Part shown: positions 50,949 through 59,878 of the stretch, piece after piece
Layout: each line of letters begins with the position of its first letter
How positions within the stretch are numbered: position 1 is the first letter of the stretch
Assembly: GCF_011058315.1 (NCBI RefSeq)
Contig: NZ_CP049298.1
Coordinates: 3,038,001-3,102,000 of the forward strand
DNA from: Chryseobacterium sp. POL2
GTDB taxonomy: Bacteria > Bacteroidota > Bacteroidia > Flavobacteriales > Weeksellaceae
DNA length: 64,000 bases
Direction: 5' to 3'
Notes under the pieces: model-generated
What the model saw: the letters and a program-made list of their open reading frames with translations, nothing else
Database searches by the model: none
What the model was told of the DNA's origin: nothing
Translations under genes and position numbers: made by a program

Positions 50949-51857
50949 TTAGTTGGACTTCACGGCATTGATAAAGACTTCGTTCATGCTTGGGATTTTT
51001 TCATTAAAACTGCGAATGTTCCCAATGCTCATCAATTCTTGAAGCAGATTATTTCTATTGTCCAATTGTTTTAAATCAAAAGATAACAACGAATTTTCTT
51101 CTTTAAAATTTTCTAAATTATGCTGAATGCGGAAGTTTTCAAATTGTTCGCTGTTAACATCAGAAAGTGTCACAGCGAAAATGTTTTCTTTAAACTGCTC
51201 GCGCACATCAAAGACTTTCCCGTCCAATACTTTTTTAGAATTGTTGATTAATGCAACATAGTCGCACATTTCTTCCACACTTTCCATACGGTGCGTTGAT
51301 AGGATTATGGTGGTGCCGTTTTCTTTAAGTTTCAGGATTTGGTCTTTTATCAAATTGGCATTTACGGGATCAAAACCAGAAAAAGGCTCATCCAGAATTA
51401 ACAATTTGGGACGGTGCAAAACCGTTACTACAAACTGTATTTTTTGCGCCATACCTTTCGATAATTCGCTTAATTTCTTTTTCCACCATTGGTCGATTTC
51501 TAATTGTTGAAACCAATATTTCGCTTGCTCCAATGCATCTTGGCGCGACATGCCTTTTAGTTCTCCAAAATACAAAAGTTGATCACCAACCGTCATATTT
51601 TTATAAAGCCCGCGCTCTTCTGGCATGTAGCCAATCGCTTTAATATGTTCGGGGTTTAACAATTGATCGTTGATCCAGACCTGGCCTTCGTCGGGCTGTG
51701 TGATCTGATTGATGATACGGATAAAAGAAGTTTTTCCTGCACCATTGGGACCCAGAAGTCCGTAGATACTCGCAGTTGGCACGTTGATGCTGAAATCTTG
51801 AAGTGCGATTTTTTTTCCTGCGTTGTAAGTTTTTCGGATATGTTCTGCTTTTAGCAT
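50949..51857 (-). CDS. ABC transporter ATPase (partner of the ABC-2 permease)
   Basis: 302 residues from the ATG at 51857 (MLKAEHIRKTYNAGKK); the longer frame to 51971 is an artefact of reading through the family B repeat. Walker A GLLGPNGAGKTS, Q-loop, signature LSKGMAQK, Walker B LLILDEPFSGFD and the switch His in ILSTHRME. The C-terminal DUF4162-like region (about 215-302) is typical of NatA-like ATPases. The leader carries a GC-rich repeat ending 13 bp before the ATG. Confidence 0.94.
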   Translation of the reverse strand: MLKAEHIRKTYNAGKKIALQDFSINVPTASIYGLLGPNGAGKTSFIRIINQITQPDEGQVWINDQLLNPEHIKAIGYMPEERGLYKNMTVGDQLLYFGELKGMSRQDALEQAKYWFQQLEIDQWWKKKLSELSKGMAQKIQFVVTVLHRPKLLILDEPFSGFDPVNANLIKDQILKLKENGTTIILSTHRMESVEEMCDYVALINNSKKVLDGKVFDVREQFKENIFAVTLSDVNSEQFENFRIQHNLENFKEENSLLSFDLKQLDNRNNLLQELMSIGNIRSFNEKIPSMNEVFINAVKSN

Positions 51858-51870
51858 ATTTATTTTTTTT

Positions 51871-51981
51871 AGGAGCTTTATCACGCTGTCCGCTCTATCT
51901 TTGGTTTGTCGCTCGGACGACTCCGCTACGCTCCGTCGCCTCACTCCAATCCCAAAGGATGCCGCTTCCATCGTGGCTAGA
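51871..51981 (+). repeat. GC-rich repeat, family B, copy 2
   Basis: Opens AGGAGCTTTATCACGCTGTC and closes CCGCTTCCATCGTGGCTAG. The interior ATCTTTGG...CCCAAAGGAT and CGGACGA...TCCGTCG form imperfect inverted repeats. The end tokens match 1940-2041 while the centres differ. It lies in the 5' region of the ABC ATPase gene. Confidence 0.6.
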
Positions 51982-52164
51982 GATTGTTTATAACTAGAAA
52001 TTTTCCTTTTTTTTTGATTGAAAAATTTCCAAGTTTATAGTATTAGTATAAAACTTTGTGAATTGTTACAGCTTGTGACGAATTAATTGAAACTCACATT
52101 TGAAAAATAACACTTTCCCCAATTAACAATTAACGACTTTTACAATTAACCTAGCGTACAGTGC

Positions 52165-53154
52165 TTAAAAAACTTTAGTCTCGTAAAAAGCTTTCGTTTC
52201 CTCGATTAATACTTCCACTTCTTGTAAAGTAACTGCTTGTAAAAACTGGGTTTTAAACTCTTTAAAATGTGGAATACCACGGAAATAATTGCTATAATGT
52301 TGACGCATTTCCATAAGGCCAGGACGTTCACCCTTCCATTCTACAGACCATTCGGCATGGTTTTTAACGGCTTCCAGACGTTGTGTAATTGTCGGCTCAG
52401 GCAATATTTCTCCCGTTTCGAAATAATGTTTTATTTCATTGAAAATCCAAGGATAACCAATCGCGCCACGACCTATCATAATGCCATCACAATCGAATTT
52501 GTTTCGGTATTCTAAGGCTTTTTTTGGAGAGTCAATATCACCGTTTCCAAAGATAGGAATTTCGATATTGGGATTGTTTTTGATTCTAGAAATGTGATGC
52601 CAATCCGCTTCGCCTTTGTACATCTGCGCGCGTGTTCTAGCATGGATGGTCAAGGCTTTTATACCTGTTTCTTGTAATCGTTCTGCAACCTCGTCGATGT
52701 TAATACTTTCTGTATCCCAACCCAATCTCGTCTTTACAGTCACTGGAAGATGCGTGGAGTTTACAACCGCTTTCGTCAGCCGAACCATCAGACCGATGTC
52801 TTTAAGGACGCCAGCGCCAGCGCCTTTACAAACAACTTTCTTCACAGGACAGCCAAAATTGATGTCTACCAAATCCGGTTCTACGGTTTCCACAATTCGC
52901 GCTGACATTGCCATAGCTTCTCCGTCGCCCCCAAAAATTTGGATACCAACAGGTCTTTCGTAATCGAAAATGTCTAGTTTTTTTCGGCTTTTTATAGCAT
53001 CTCGAATGAGACCTTCTGAAGAAATAAATTCAGAATACATAAGATCTGCACCATGCATTTTGCATAATCTTCTGAAAGGAGGGTCCGAAACATCTTCCAT
53101 TGGCGCTAGTAAAAGCGGAAAATCAGGAAGTTCTATATTGCCAATTTTTACCAT
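52165..53154 (-). CDS. dusB: tRNA-dihydrouridine synthase B
   Basis: 329 residues. FMN enzyme reducing uridines in tRNA. LLAPMEDVSDPPFRRLC (17-33), INFGCPVKKVVCKGAGAGVL with the catalytic Cys, TIHARTRAQMYKGEADW, FGNGDI and GRGAIGYPWIF match DusB. The ATG at 53154 is 4 nt from a TATTTTTG box, suggesting a leaderless mRNA. Monocistronic and divergent from the cytochrome gene. Confidence 0.96.
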   Translation of the reverse strand: MVKIGNIELPDFPLLLAPMEDVSDPPFRRLCKMHGADLMYSEFISSEGLIRDAIKSRKKLDIFDYERPVGIQIFGGDGEAMAMSARIVETVEPDLVDINFGCPVKKVVCKGAGAGVLKDIGLMVRLTKAVVNSTHLPVTVKTRLGWDTESINIDEVAERLQETGIKALTIHARTRAQMYKGEADWHHISRIKNNPNIEIPIFGNGDIDSPKKALEYRNKFDCDGIMIGRGAIGYPWIFNEIKHYFETGEILPEPTITQRLEAVKNHAEWSVEWKGERPGLMEMRQHYSNYFRGIPHFKEFKTQFLQAVTLQEVEVLIEETKAFYETKVF

Positions 53155-53158
53155 GTTG

Positions 53159-53166
53159 CAAAAATA
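53159..53166 (-). promoter_or_regulatory. -7 box of dusB
   Basis: TATTTTTG on the minus strand with TTTA 20 bp upstream; 4 nt (CAAC) separate it from the ATG. Confidence 0.65.
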
Positions 53167-53385
53167 CGCATTTTTAGAATTTGTTGTAAATGACTTTAGA
53201 CTATAGTTATTGACGCTTTTACAAAATTTGAGAACATTCCAATATACCCCAAAATGGGTATATGATTTAACAAATACTTTTAAGACTTTTGCATCTCTAA
53301 AAACATAAATCCAAATATCATTTATTAACTTAAAGTTGGAATAAAAACTAATAACCTAATTTTATCTACAGTTAATCGAATGTCC

Positions 53386-53413
53386 AGAGGCTGCCTTACG
53401 CAGTCTCTTTTTT
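53386..53413 (+). terminator. Orphan plus-strand terminator
   Basis: AGAGGCTGC (53386-53394) pairs with GCAGTCTCT (53400-53408), nine pairs with one G-U, followed by a T run to 53413. The gene to its left is on the other strand, so it must end an unannotated transcript. Confidence 0.75.
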
Positions 53414-53462
53414 ATATTGATTAATTCAGACTTTAAGGGTTTTTTGTTTGGTTTAGTTTTTC

Positions 53463-53470
53463 TAAATTTG
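53463..53470 (+). promoter_or_regulatory. -7 box of the cytochrome c gene
   Basis: TAAATTTG, 14 bp before the ATG at 53485 and downstream of the orphan terminator. Confidence 0.55.
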
Positions 53471-53484
53471 TTAAAAAGTATTCT

Positions 53485-53886
53485 ATGAAAGTATTACCAT
53501 CAAATTTCCAAAAAGTCGTGCTGATTTCTTTAAGCATATTCGCTATTTCTTGCGGCAAAAAAGAAGAAAAAGCAGAAACCACAACTTTGATTGAAGAACC
53601 ACAGGCACCAGTTGAAAAATTAACACCTTTAGAAGAAGGAAAATCTTTGGTGGAAGGTGCGGATTGTCTTGCTTGCCACAAAATCAATGAAAAATTAATT
53701 GGGCCTTCTTATGAAGAAGTCGCGGCAAAGTATGAAAATACACCAGAAAATATTGAATTGTTGGCTGATAGAATTATTAAAGGAAGTTCAGGCGTTTGGG
53801 GAAATATTCCAATGGCAGCGCACAGTGGACTGAGTCAAGAAAATGCAAAATTGATGGCAGCTTATGTTCTTAGTTTAAAGAAATAA
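53485..53886 (+). CDS. Lipoprotein c-type cytochrome
   Basis: 133 residues. The signal peptide ends in FAISCGKKEE, a lipobox with Cys23, so the protein is membrane-tethered in the periplasm. An acidic/Pro linker precedes one class I cytochrome c domain (about 48-133). It has the haem motif Cys-Leu-Ala-Cys-His (GADCLACHKI) and a distal Met candidate in WGNIPMAAHSG; KLMAAYVLSLKK is the usual last helix. A soluble electron carrier or a component of respiratory electron flow; partner unknown. rlmF follows after 6 bp. Confidence 0.93.
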   Translation: MKVLPSNFQKVVLISLSIFAISCGKKEEKAETTTLIEEPQAPVEKLTPLEEGKSLVEGADCLACHKINEKLIGPSYEEVAAKYENTPENIELLADRIIKGSSGVWGNIPMAAHSGLSQENAKLMAAYVLSLKK

Positions 53887-53892
53887 GCATCA

Positions 53893-54822
53893 ATGTCCGA
53901 AGAAAAATCCAGTCTACATCCTCGTAATCTACATCGTAATTCTTATGATTTCGATGTCTTAATTCGTGAAATTCCAGAACTGAAACACTTTGTTTTTAGA
54001 AATAAATATGACAACCTAAGTATTAATTTTAGTTTACCCAAAGCGGTTAAATTGCTTAATAAAGCGTTGTTGAAACATTATTACAGGATAGAAAATTGGA
54101 ATATTCCAGAGGCTAATCTTTGTCCTCCAATTCCTGGGCGTGCCGACTATGTCCATTATATTGCCGATCTTTTAGCTGAAAGTTTTGGTGACATTCCCAA
54201 AGGAAATTCGGTTGTAGGATTAGACATTGGTGTAGGTGCTAATCTTGTCTATCCTTTGCTCGCAAATCGCTCTTATGGATGGCAGATGTTGGGTTCGGAT
54301 ATTAGTGAAAAATCTTTGAAAAATGCTGAACAGATTTTAGAGTTTAATCCAGATTTAAAAAATTTTATTAAACTAAAACATCAACCCAATTCAGATTTTA
54401 TTTTTAAAAATATTATTGAACCCAATGACAAAATTGTCTTTACGATGTGCAATCCACCTTTCCACGATTCGCAGGAAGCGGCTGTAAAAGGCAATATCAG
54501 AAAAAATAAAAATCTCCGACATGCCAAAATTAAAACTGCTCACTTTAACTTTGGAGGACAAGATTCCGAGCTTTGGTGCGAAGGTGGCGAAATCGAATTT
54601 GTTTCAAAAATGATTCATGAAAGTCAAGAATTTTCGAAGCAAGTGTTGTGGTTTACATGTTTGGTTTCCAAAAAAGATAATTTGTCTCAACTTTTAAAAT
54701 TAATTTCGGAGAAAAAAGCTTTAGAAGTTAAAATTATTGATATGGCACAAGGTCAAAAAATAAGTCGAATTCTGGCTTGGAGTTTTGTACCGTTAGCTGA
54801 ACATAAAAATTATCAGGTTTAA
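53893..54822 (+). CDS. rlmF: 23S rRNA (adenine(1618)-N6)-methyltransferase
   Basis: 309 residues. LHPRNLHRNSYDFDVLI at the N-terminus, IPGRADYVHYIADLL, the SAM loop VGLDIGVGANLVYPLL and the catalytic MCNPPFHDSQ (NPPF) are RlmF signatures. Methylates A1618 of 23S rRNA. Lies 6 bp behind the cytochrome gene and probably shares its transcript. Confidence 0.95.
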   Translation: MSEEKSSLHPRNLHRNSYDFDVLIREIPELKHFVFRNKYDNLSINFSLPKAVKLLNKALLKHYYRIENWNIPEANLCPPIPGRADYVHYIADLLAESFGDIPKGNSVVGLDIGVGANLVYPLLANRSYGWQMLGSDISEKSLKNAEQILEFNPDLKNFIKLKHQPNSDFIFKNIIEPNDKIVFTMCNPPFHDSQEAAVKGNIRKNKNLRHAKIKTAHFNFGGQDSELWCEGGEIEFVSKMIHESQEFSKQVLWFTCLVSKKDNLSQLLKLISEKKALEVKIIDMAQGQKISRILAWSFVPLAEHKNYQV

Positions 54823-54847
54823 TTTAACTAAATTCTGAAATAATTGG

Positions 54848-54878
54848 TTGACCATCTGTTTAAAAATCACTAATTTTG
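54848..54878 (+). promoter_or_regulatory. Promoter of lysS
   Basis: TTG (54848-54850), 20 bp, then TAATTTTG (54871-54878), 23 bp before the ATG. Confidence 0.7.
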
Positions 54879-54901
54879 CACGTTATTTTTAATAAACAAT
54901 C

Positions 54902-56596
54902 ATGCAATTATCTGAACAGGAAATTATCCGTCGCCAGAAGTTAGAAGAACTTGGCAAAATGGGGATTAATGCATTCCCAGCAAACGAATACACAATTACT
55001 GATACTACAGAATCTATAAAACAGGATTTTGCAGAAGGTAAACAGGTGAAGATTGCAGGTCGATTAATGTCCAGAAGAATCCAAGGGAAAGCTTCTTTTG
55101 CAGAATTGCAGGATTCTACAGGCCGTATTCAGGTGTATTTTAACCGCGACGAAATTTGTCCTGGTGATGATAAAGATTTGTACAACGAAGTTTACAAAAA
55201 ACTTTTAGACATCGGTGATATTATCGGTATCGAAGGCTATTTGTTTAAAACTCAAGTGGGCGAAATGACAGTGAATGTGAAGAATTTTACACTGTTAGCA
55301 AAATCACTTCGTCCGCTTCCGTTACCAAAAGTTGATGCTGATGGAAATGTGCACGATGGTTTTACAGATCCAGAAATGCGTTACAGACAACGTTATGCCG
55401 ATTTGGTTGTGAATCCTCATGTGAAGGAAATTTTTGTAAAAAGAACAAAATTGTTCAACGCGATGCGAACTTTCTTCAATGACGCTGGATATTTCGAGGT
55501 AGAAACGCCAATCTTACAATCAATTCCTGGTGGAGCGGCAGCAAGACCGTTTATCACGCATCATAACGCTTTGGATATTCCCTTATATATGAGAATTGCC
55601 AATGAATTGTATCTGAAAAGATTAATTGTTGGTGGTTTTGACGGCGTTTATGAATTTTCTAAAAACTTCAGAAATGAAGGAATGGACAGAACACATAATC
55701 CCGAGTTTACCGTAATGGAGATTTATGTAGCTTACAAAGACTACAACTGGATGATGGATTTCACCGAGAAATTATTGGAATTCTGTGCAATTCAGGTAAA
55801 TGGAACATCAAATGCAAAATTTGGAGACCAGGAAATAAGTTTCAAAGCTCCTTTTGCAAGAGTTTCAATGACGGAAGCGATTCAGAAATTCACAGGATTT
55901 GATATAACCGGAAAAACGGAAGAAGAATTGTTCAATTTCGCAAAATCTATTGGTATTGAAGTGAATGAAACCATGGGTAAAGGAAAATTAATTGATGAAA
56001 TTTTCGGTGAAAAATGCGAAGGAAACTTCATTCAGCCGACTTTCATTACAGATTATCCTGTAGAAATGTCGCCGCTTACAAAAAAACACAGAAGCCAAGA
56101 AGGTCTTACAGAGCGTTTCGAATTAATGATTTGTGGAAAAGAAATCGCCAACGCCTATTCGGAATTGAACGATCCAATCGACCAAAGAGAGCGTTTTGAA
56201 GAGCAAATGAAATTATCTGAAAAAGGTGATGATGAAGCGATGTTCATCGATCAAGACTTCCTAAGAGCTTTGGAATATGGTATGCCGCCAACTTCAGGTT
56301 TAGGAATCGGAATGGATCGATTAATTATGTTTTTAACCAACAATCCTTCTATTCAAGAAGTTCTTTTCTTCCCTCAAATGAAACCAGAAAAAGCTGTTCC
56401 AACTGTAGAATTGGGAGATGATGAAAAATTAATCATGGAAATCTTAAAGTCCGGTGAAACAATGCCTTTGAATGAGGTGAAAGAGCAAACCAAATTCTCT
56501 GGAAAAAAATGGGACAAAGCTTCTAAAACTTTAACCAAAAATAATCTGGTAAAAGTGGAAAAAATAGATGAGGTTTTATTAATGAAACTGGCTTAA
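54902..56596 (+). CDS. lysS: Lysyl-tRNA synthetase, class II
   Basis: 564 residues. An OB-fold anticodon-binding domain (about 50-150: VKIAGRLMSRRIQGKASF) is followed by the class II core. Motif 2 lies in FRNEGMDRTHNPEFTVMEIY and motif 3 in GLGIGMDRLIMFL (about 470). About 65 residues follow the usual end (ELGDDEKLIMEILKSGETM to the C-terminus), forming a winged-helix-like extension that I associate with Bacteroidota LysS. A UUCG-loop terminator follows. Confidence 0.97.
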   Translation: MQLSEQEIIRRQKLEELGKMGINAFPANEYTITDTTESIKQDFAEGKQVKIAGRLMSRRIQGKASFAELQDSTGRIQVYFNRDEICPGDDKDLYNEVYKKLLDIGDIIGIEGYLFKTQVGEMTVNVKNFTLLAKSLRPLPLPKVDADGNVHDGFTDPEMRYRQRYADLVVNPHVKEIFVKRTKLFNAMRTFFNDAGYFEVETPILQSIPGGAAARPFITHHNALDIPLYMRIANELYLKRLIVGGFDGVYEFSKNFRNEGMDRTHNPEFTVMEIYVAYKDYNWMMDFTEKLLEFCAIQVNGTSNAKFGDQEISFKAPFARVSMTEAIQKFTGFDITGKTEEELFNFAKSIGIEVNETMGKGKLIDEIFGEKCEGNFIQPTFITDYPVEMSPLTKKHRSQEGLTERFELMICGKEIANAYSELNDPIDQRERFEEQMKLSEKGDDEAMFIDQDFLRALEYGMPPTSGLGIGMDRLIMFLTNNPSIQEVLFFPQMKPEKAVPTVELGDDEKLIMEILKSGETMPLNEVKEQTKFSGKKWDKASKTLTKNNLVKVEKIDEVLLMKLA

Positions 56597-56620
56597 AATT
56601 CCATTCAAAATATAATGTAA

Positions 56621-56647
56621 AAACGAACTTCGGTTCGTTTTTTTTTG
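56621..56647 (+). terminator. Terminator of lysS with UUCG tetraloop
   Basis: AAACGAAC (56621-56628), TTCG, GTTCGTTT (56633-56640), then more T residues. Confidence 0.92.
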
Positions 56648-56810
56648 TATAACACGAAACAATGTTTCTCAAAATTACGATTATAAATACATCAACTTTT
56701 ATTTTACTTCAAAAATCTAAAATAGCTTAGCGAAAAAAAGTATGAAAACTCGTGTTTAAAAATTTTCGGTTTCTTCAAAAAATCTTAACTTTCCGTTTTA
56801 ATTTGATCGT

Positions 56811-58214
56811 ATGACAGACTATAGAATAGAAAGTGATTTATTAGGAGAATTACAAGTCCCAGCCAAGGCTTATTATGGTGTGCAAACCCAAAGAGCTATT
56901 GAGAATTTTAAAATTTCTGGACAGACTTTATCACAATTTCCTGAGTTTATCAAAGCTTTAGGTTATGTGAAAAAAGGCGCAGCTAGAACCAATTATGAGC
57001 TAGGATTGTTAGAGGAAGAATTGTATCAACACATCGTAAAAGCTTGTGACGAAATTATAGCTGGAAAATTCGATGATCAATTTCCAATCGATATGATACA
57101 AGGTGGCGCAGGAACTTCTGTTAATATGAACATTAATGAAGTTATTGCCAATCGTGTTTTGGAGATGATGGGGAAAGAGCGTGGCGATTATCAGTTCTGT
57201 TCGCCGAACGATCATATTAACTTGTCACAATCTACGAATGATGCCTATCCAACTGCGATTAAAATTGCATTGTATAACATGAATGCTGTTTTGGTAAAAA
57301 AATTAATCAAAACCATTGAAGCATTCAGAGCAAAAGGTCACGAGTTCCACGATGTTATCAAAATGGGAAGAACCCAATTGCAGGATGCCGTGCCAATGAC
57401 TTTAGGACAAGAGTTCGAAGCTTATGCCGCAAATCTTGAAGAAGATATTTCTAAACTAAATAACAATGCACTTCTTTTTGTTGAAATTAATATGGGCGCA
57501 ACTGCGATTGGCACAGGACTTAATGCGCCACCAATGTATGCGAAACGTTGTGCGCTTAACCTAGCGGAGCTTACAGGAATGCCAATTGTAACGGCGCCTA
57601 ACTTGGTGGAAGCAACACCCGATACAGGTTCTTACGTGATTTATTCTTCTGCCATGAAACGTTTGGCGGTTAAATTGTCCAAGATTTGTAATGATTTACG
57701 TTTATTAGCCTCAGGCCCAAGAGCTGGCTTTTTTGAGATAAATTTACCACCTATGCAACCAGGTTCGTCTATTATGCCAGGAAAGGTAAATCCCGTAATT
57801 CCAGAAGTGGTTAACCAAGTTTGTTATAAAGTCATCGGAAACGATTTGACAGTGACTTTCGCAGCAGAAGCAGGACAGTTACAGCTTAACGTGATGGAGC
57901 CTGTACTTTGCCACGCCATTATGGAAAGCAACAATTTTATGAGCAATGCTTTAGATACACTTCGCGAAAAATGTATCATTGGTATTACAGCTAATAAAGA
58001 AGTTTGTCTTAATATGGTAAAAAATAGCATCGGAATTGTAACAGCGCTTAACCCTTATATTGGTTACAAAAACTCAACTAAAATAGCTAAAGAAGCTTTA
58101 GAAACTGGAAAAAGCGTTTACGATTTGGTATTAGAACATCAGATTTTAACACAAGAAAAATTAGACGCCATTCTTGATCCTGCCGCTATGCTAAAACCTC
58201 ATAATCTGATATAA
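56811..58214 (+). CDS. aspA: Aspartate ammonia-lyase
   Basis: 467 residues. Deaminates aspartate to fumarate. DLLGELQVPAKAYYGVQTQRA at the start, NDHINLSQSTNDAYPTAIK and the superfamily signature GSSIMPGKVNPVIPE (about 320-334, catalytic Ser). The YRIE-D-LLG start and overall similarity favour aspartase over class II fumarase, which shares these motifs, so a small doubt remains. The stop codon overlaps the start of the methyltransferase gene by 1 bp (TAATG). Confidence 0.92.
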   Translation: MTDYRIESDLLGELQVPAKAYYGVQTQRAIENFKISGQTLSQFPEFIKALGYVKKGAARTNYELGLLEEELYQHIVKACDEIIAGKFDDQFPIDMIQGGAGTSVNMNINEVIANRVLEMMGKERGDYQFCSPNDHINLSQSTNDAYPTAIKIALYNMNAVLVKKLIKTIEAFRAKGHEFHDVIKMGRTQLQDAVPMTLGQEFEAYAANLEEDISKLNNNALLFVEINMGATAIGTGLNAPPMYAKRCALNLAELTGMPIVTAPNLVEATPDTGSYVIYSSAMKRLAVKLSKICNDLRLLASGPRAGFFEINLPPMQPGSSIMPGKVNPVIPEVVNQVCYKVIGNDLTVTFAAEAGQLQLNVMEPVLCHAIMESNNFMSNALDTLREKCIIGITANKEVCLNMVKNSIGIVTALNPYIGYKNSTKIAKEALETGKSVYDLVLEHQILTQEKLDAILDPAAMLKPHNLI

Positions 58215-59014
58215 TGTCGAAACTGAAAAAGCTATTAAAAGCTTCTCAAAATATTATTAAAGAACCAAGTTTACTCAATCATGTTTTAAACGAAAACCTT
58301 GTGCGAGAACAAGATCATGGTCAAAAATATCCAAACCTAAAAACACTTCCACAATTGTCCTTTCATGAATTGTTGGGGCAAAATTTAGATTTGGAGGTTG
58401 ATTTATTTGTCTTAGATGGTGGTTCTTTACCAACGGATATCGCCTTGCTAAAAGCTTTATCACAAAATAAAAAATCTTATTTCGAGATCGGAACTTGGCG
58501 TGGCGAAAGCGTTTGGAATGTTGCAAAACATATCGATGATTGCTATACTCTTAATTTATCAAAACAGGAAATGCTGGATTTCAGATGGAATCCTAGATAT
58601 GCAGAATTGCACGGAATTTTGTCCAAGAAAAATCCTAGCATCAAACATCTTGAATCCAATACCAAAACTTTTGATTTTAAAGCTTTAAATAAAAAATTTG
58701 ATCTGGTTTTTATCGATGGCGATCATTCTTATGAAATGGTAAAACACGATACAGAAAAGGTTTTTCAGAATTTGTTGCATGACGAATCTGTGGTGGTTTG
58801 GCACGACTATGCTTTCAATCCAGAGAAAGTTCGTTACGAAGTTTTCAAGGCTATTTTGGATGCTGTTCCTTCCGAGCTTCACAAGCATCTCTACCATGTC
58901 GAAAATACGATGTGCGCTATTTTTGTGAAAGGCGATTTCAAAACCAAAGTTTTCGAAAGTCCAAAAACGCCAGATAACTTGTTTCAGATTTCAATTAAGC
59001 AAAACTCATTTTAA
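58214..59014 (+). CDS. Class I SAM-dependent methyltransferase
   Basis: 266 residues. The SAM motif I is in KSYFEIGTWRGESVWNVA (about 92-109), and LVFIDGDHSYEMVKHDTE matches the acidic motif of the Methyltransf_24 type often found in polysaccharide or lipid modification. Preceded by a 90-residue N-terminal region without known domain. Overlaps aspA by 1 bp and is followed 11 bp later by a GT2 gene, so aspA to the 154-residue gene form a tight run. Confidence 0.87.
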   Translation: MSKLKKLLKASQNIIKEPSLLNHVLNENLVREQDHGQKYPNLKTLPQLSFHELLGQNLDLEVDLFVLDGGSLPTDIALLKALSQNKKSYFEIGTWRGESVWNVAKHIDDCYTLNLSKQEMLDFRWNPRYAELHGILSKKNPSIKHLESNTKTFDFKALNKKFDLVFIDGDHSYEMVKHDTEKVFQNLLHDESVVVWHDYAFNPEKVRYEVFKAILDAVPSELHKHLYHVENTMCAIFVKGDFKTKVFESPKTPDNLFQISIKQNSF

Positions 59015-59025
59015 ATCAATAGAAT

Positions 59026-59874
59026 TTGAAATTCTTAATCATTATTCCCGCGCACAACGAAGAAGCTTGTGTTTTACAATGTTTGGAGTCTTTGGCTCAG
59101 CAAAGTTTTCAAGATTTTCGTTGTGTTGTGGTTAATGATGGCTCTACCGATACTACCCAAAAAATAGTTGAAAACTTCGTTGAAGTCCATTCTAATTTTA
59201 CGTTAAAAAATCTTGAAAAATCAACGCATCAACCTGGCGCAAAAGTCGTCAGAACTTTTGAAAAAGGCTTATCAGACGAAGTTCTTTATGATATAGATGT
59301 GATTTGTAAATACGACGCCGATATTATTTTTCCACCCGATTATCTTCTCCGAATTAACCAAGGTTTTGAAGCAAATCCTAAACTCGGGATGTTAAGTGGA
59401 TTGGTCTATATTCAGGATGAAAAAGGAGATTGGATATTCGAGAATTTGTCATCCAAAGATCATGTGCGTGGTCCGATAAAAGCTTATCGCAAGCAATGTT
59501 TCCGTGATATGGACGGACTTCGTGCCGTTTTGGGATGGGACAATATCGATGTGATGTTGGCGCAAAAAGAAGGTTGGGAAGTTGCGACGATTAAAGATCT
59601 TTGGGTCAAACATTTGCGCCCCACAGCTTATAAATATAAAAAACAAAAAGCCGAAAAGTTGGGAGAATATTTTTATAATATTGGTCTGGATATTCCTTTG
59701 GCAATGATTTCTTCGGCAAAATCCGCGATGAAATCCAAAAGTTTCTCAGAGTTTTTTATTACGATGCGCGCTTATTTTAGACAAAATTCTGAACATATTT
59801 TGACGCGTGACGAAATGCAATATATTCAAAAATTACGTTGGCAAATGATGTTTAAGAAGTATTTAAAATCCTAA
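59026..59874 (+). CDS. GT2-family glycosyltransferase (TTG start)
   Basis: 282 residues starting with TTG, giving the canonical MKFLIIIPAHNEEACVLQCL; no in-frame ATG fits. GT-A motifs: VVNDGSTDTT, the Asp-x-Asp of KYDADIIFPP, RGPIKAYRKQCF and DNIDVMLAQKEGW. The C-terminal RPTAYKYKKQKAEKLGEYFYNIG is basic and may contact the membrane. Likely builds a surface glycan together with the next gene. Confidence 0.88.
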   Translation: MKFLIIIPAHNEEACVLQCLESLAQQSFQDFRCVVVNDGSTDTTQKIVENFVEVHSNFTLKNLEKSTHQPGAKVVRTFEKGLSDEVLYDIDVICKYDADIIFPPDYLLRINQGFEANPKLGMLSGLVYIQDEKGDWIFENLSSKDHVRGPIKAYRKQCFRDMDGLRAVLGWDNIDVMLAQKEGWEVATIKDLWVKHLRPTAYKYKKQKAEKLGEYFYNIGLDIPLAMISSAKSAMKSKSFSEFFITMRAYFRQNSEHILTRDEMQYIQKLRWQMMFKKYLKS

Positions 59875-59878
59875 AATC

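Larger units (their letters stand above)
53155..53484. other. 330-bp region with possible small RNA
   Basis: Contains the dusB promoter, a perfect palindrome ATATACCC...GGGTATAT (53242-53263), a plus-strand terminator without an upstream gene (53386-53413) and a TAAATTTG box (53463-53470) for the cytochrome gene. No protein-coding frame of substance. Confidence 0.6.

Noticed and set aside
53380-53424. 14-codon frame over the orphan terminator
   Set aside because: It overlaps the hairpin and T run and has no start signal of its own.
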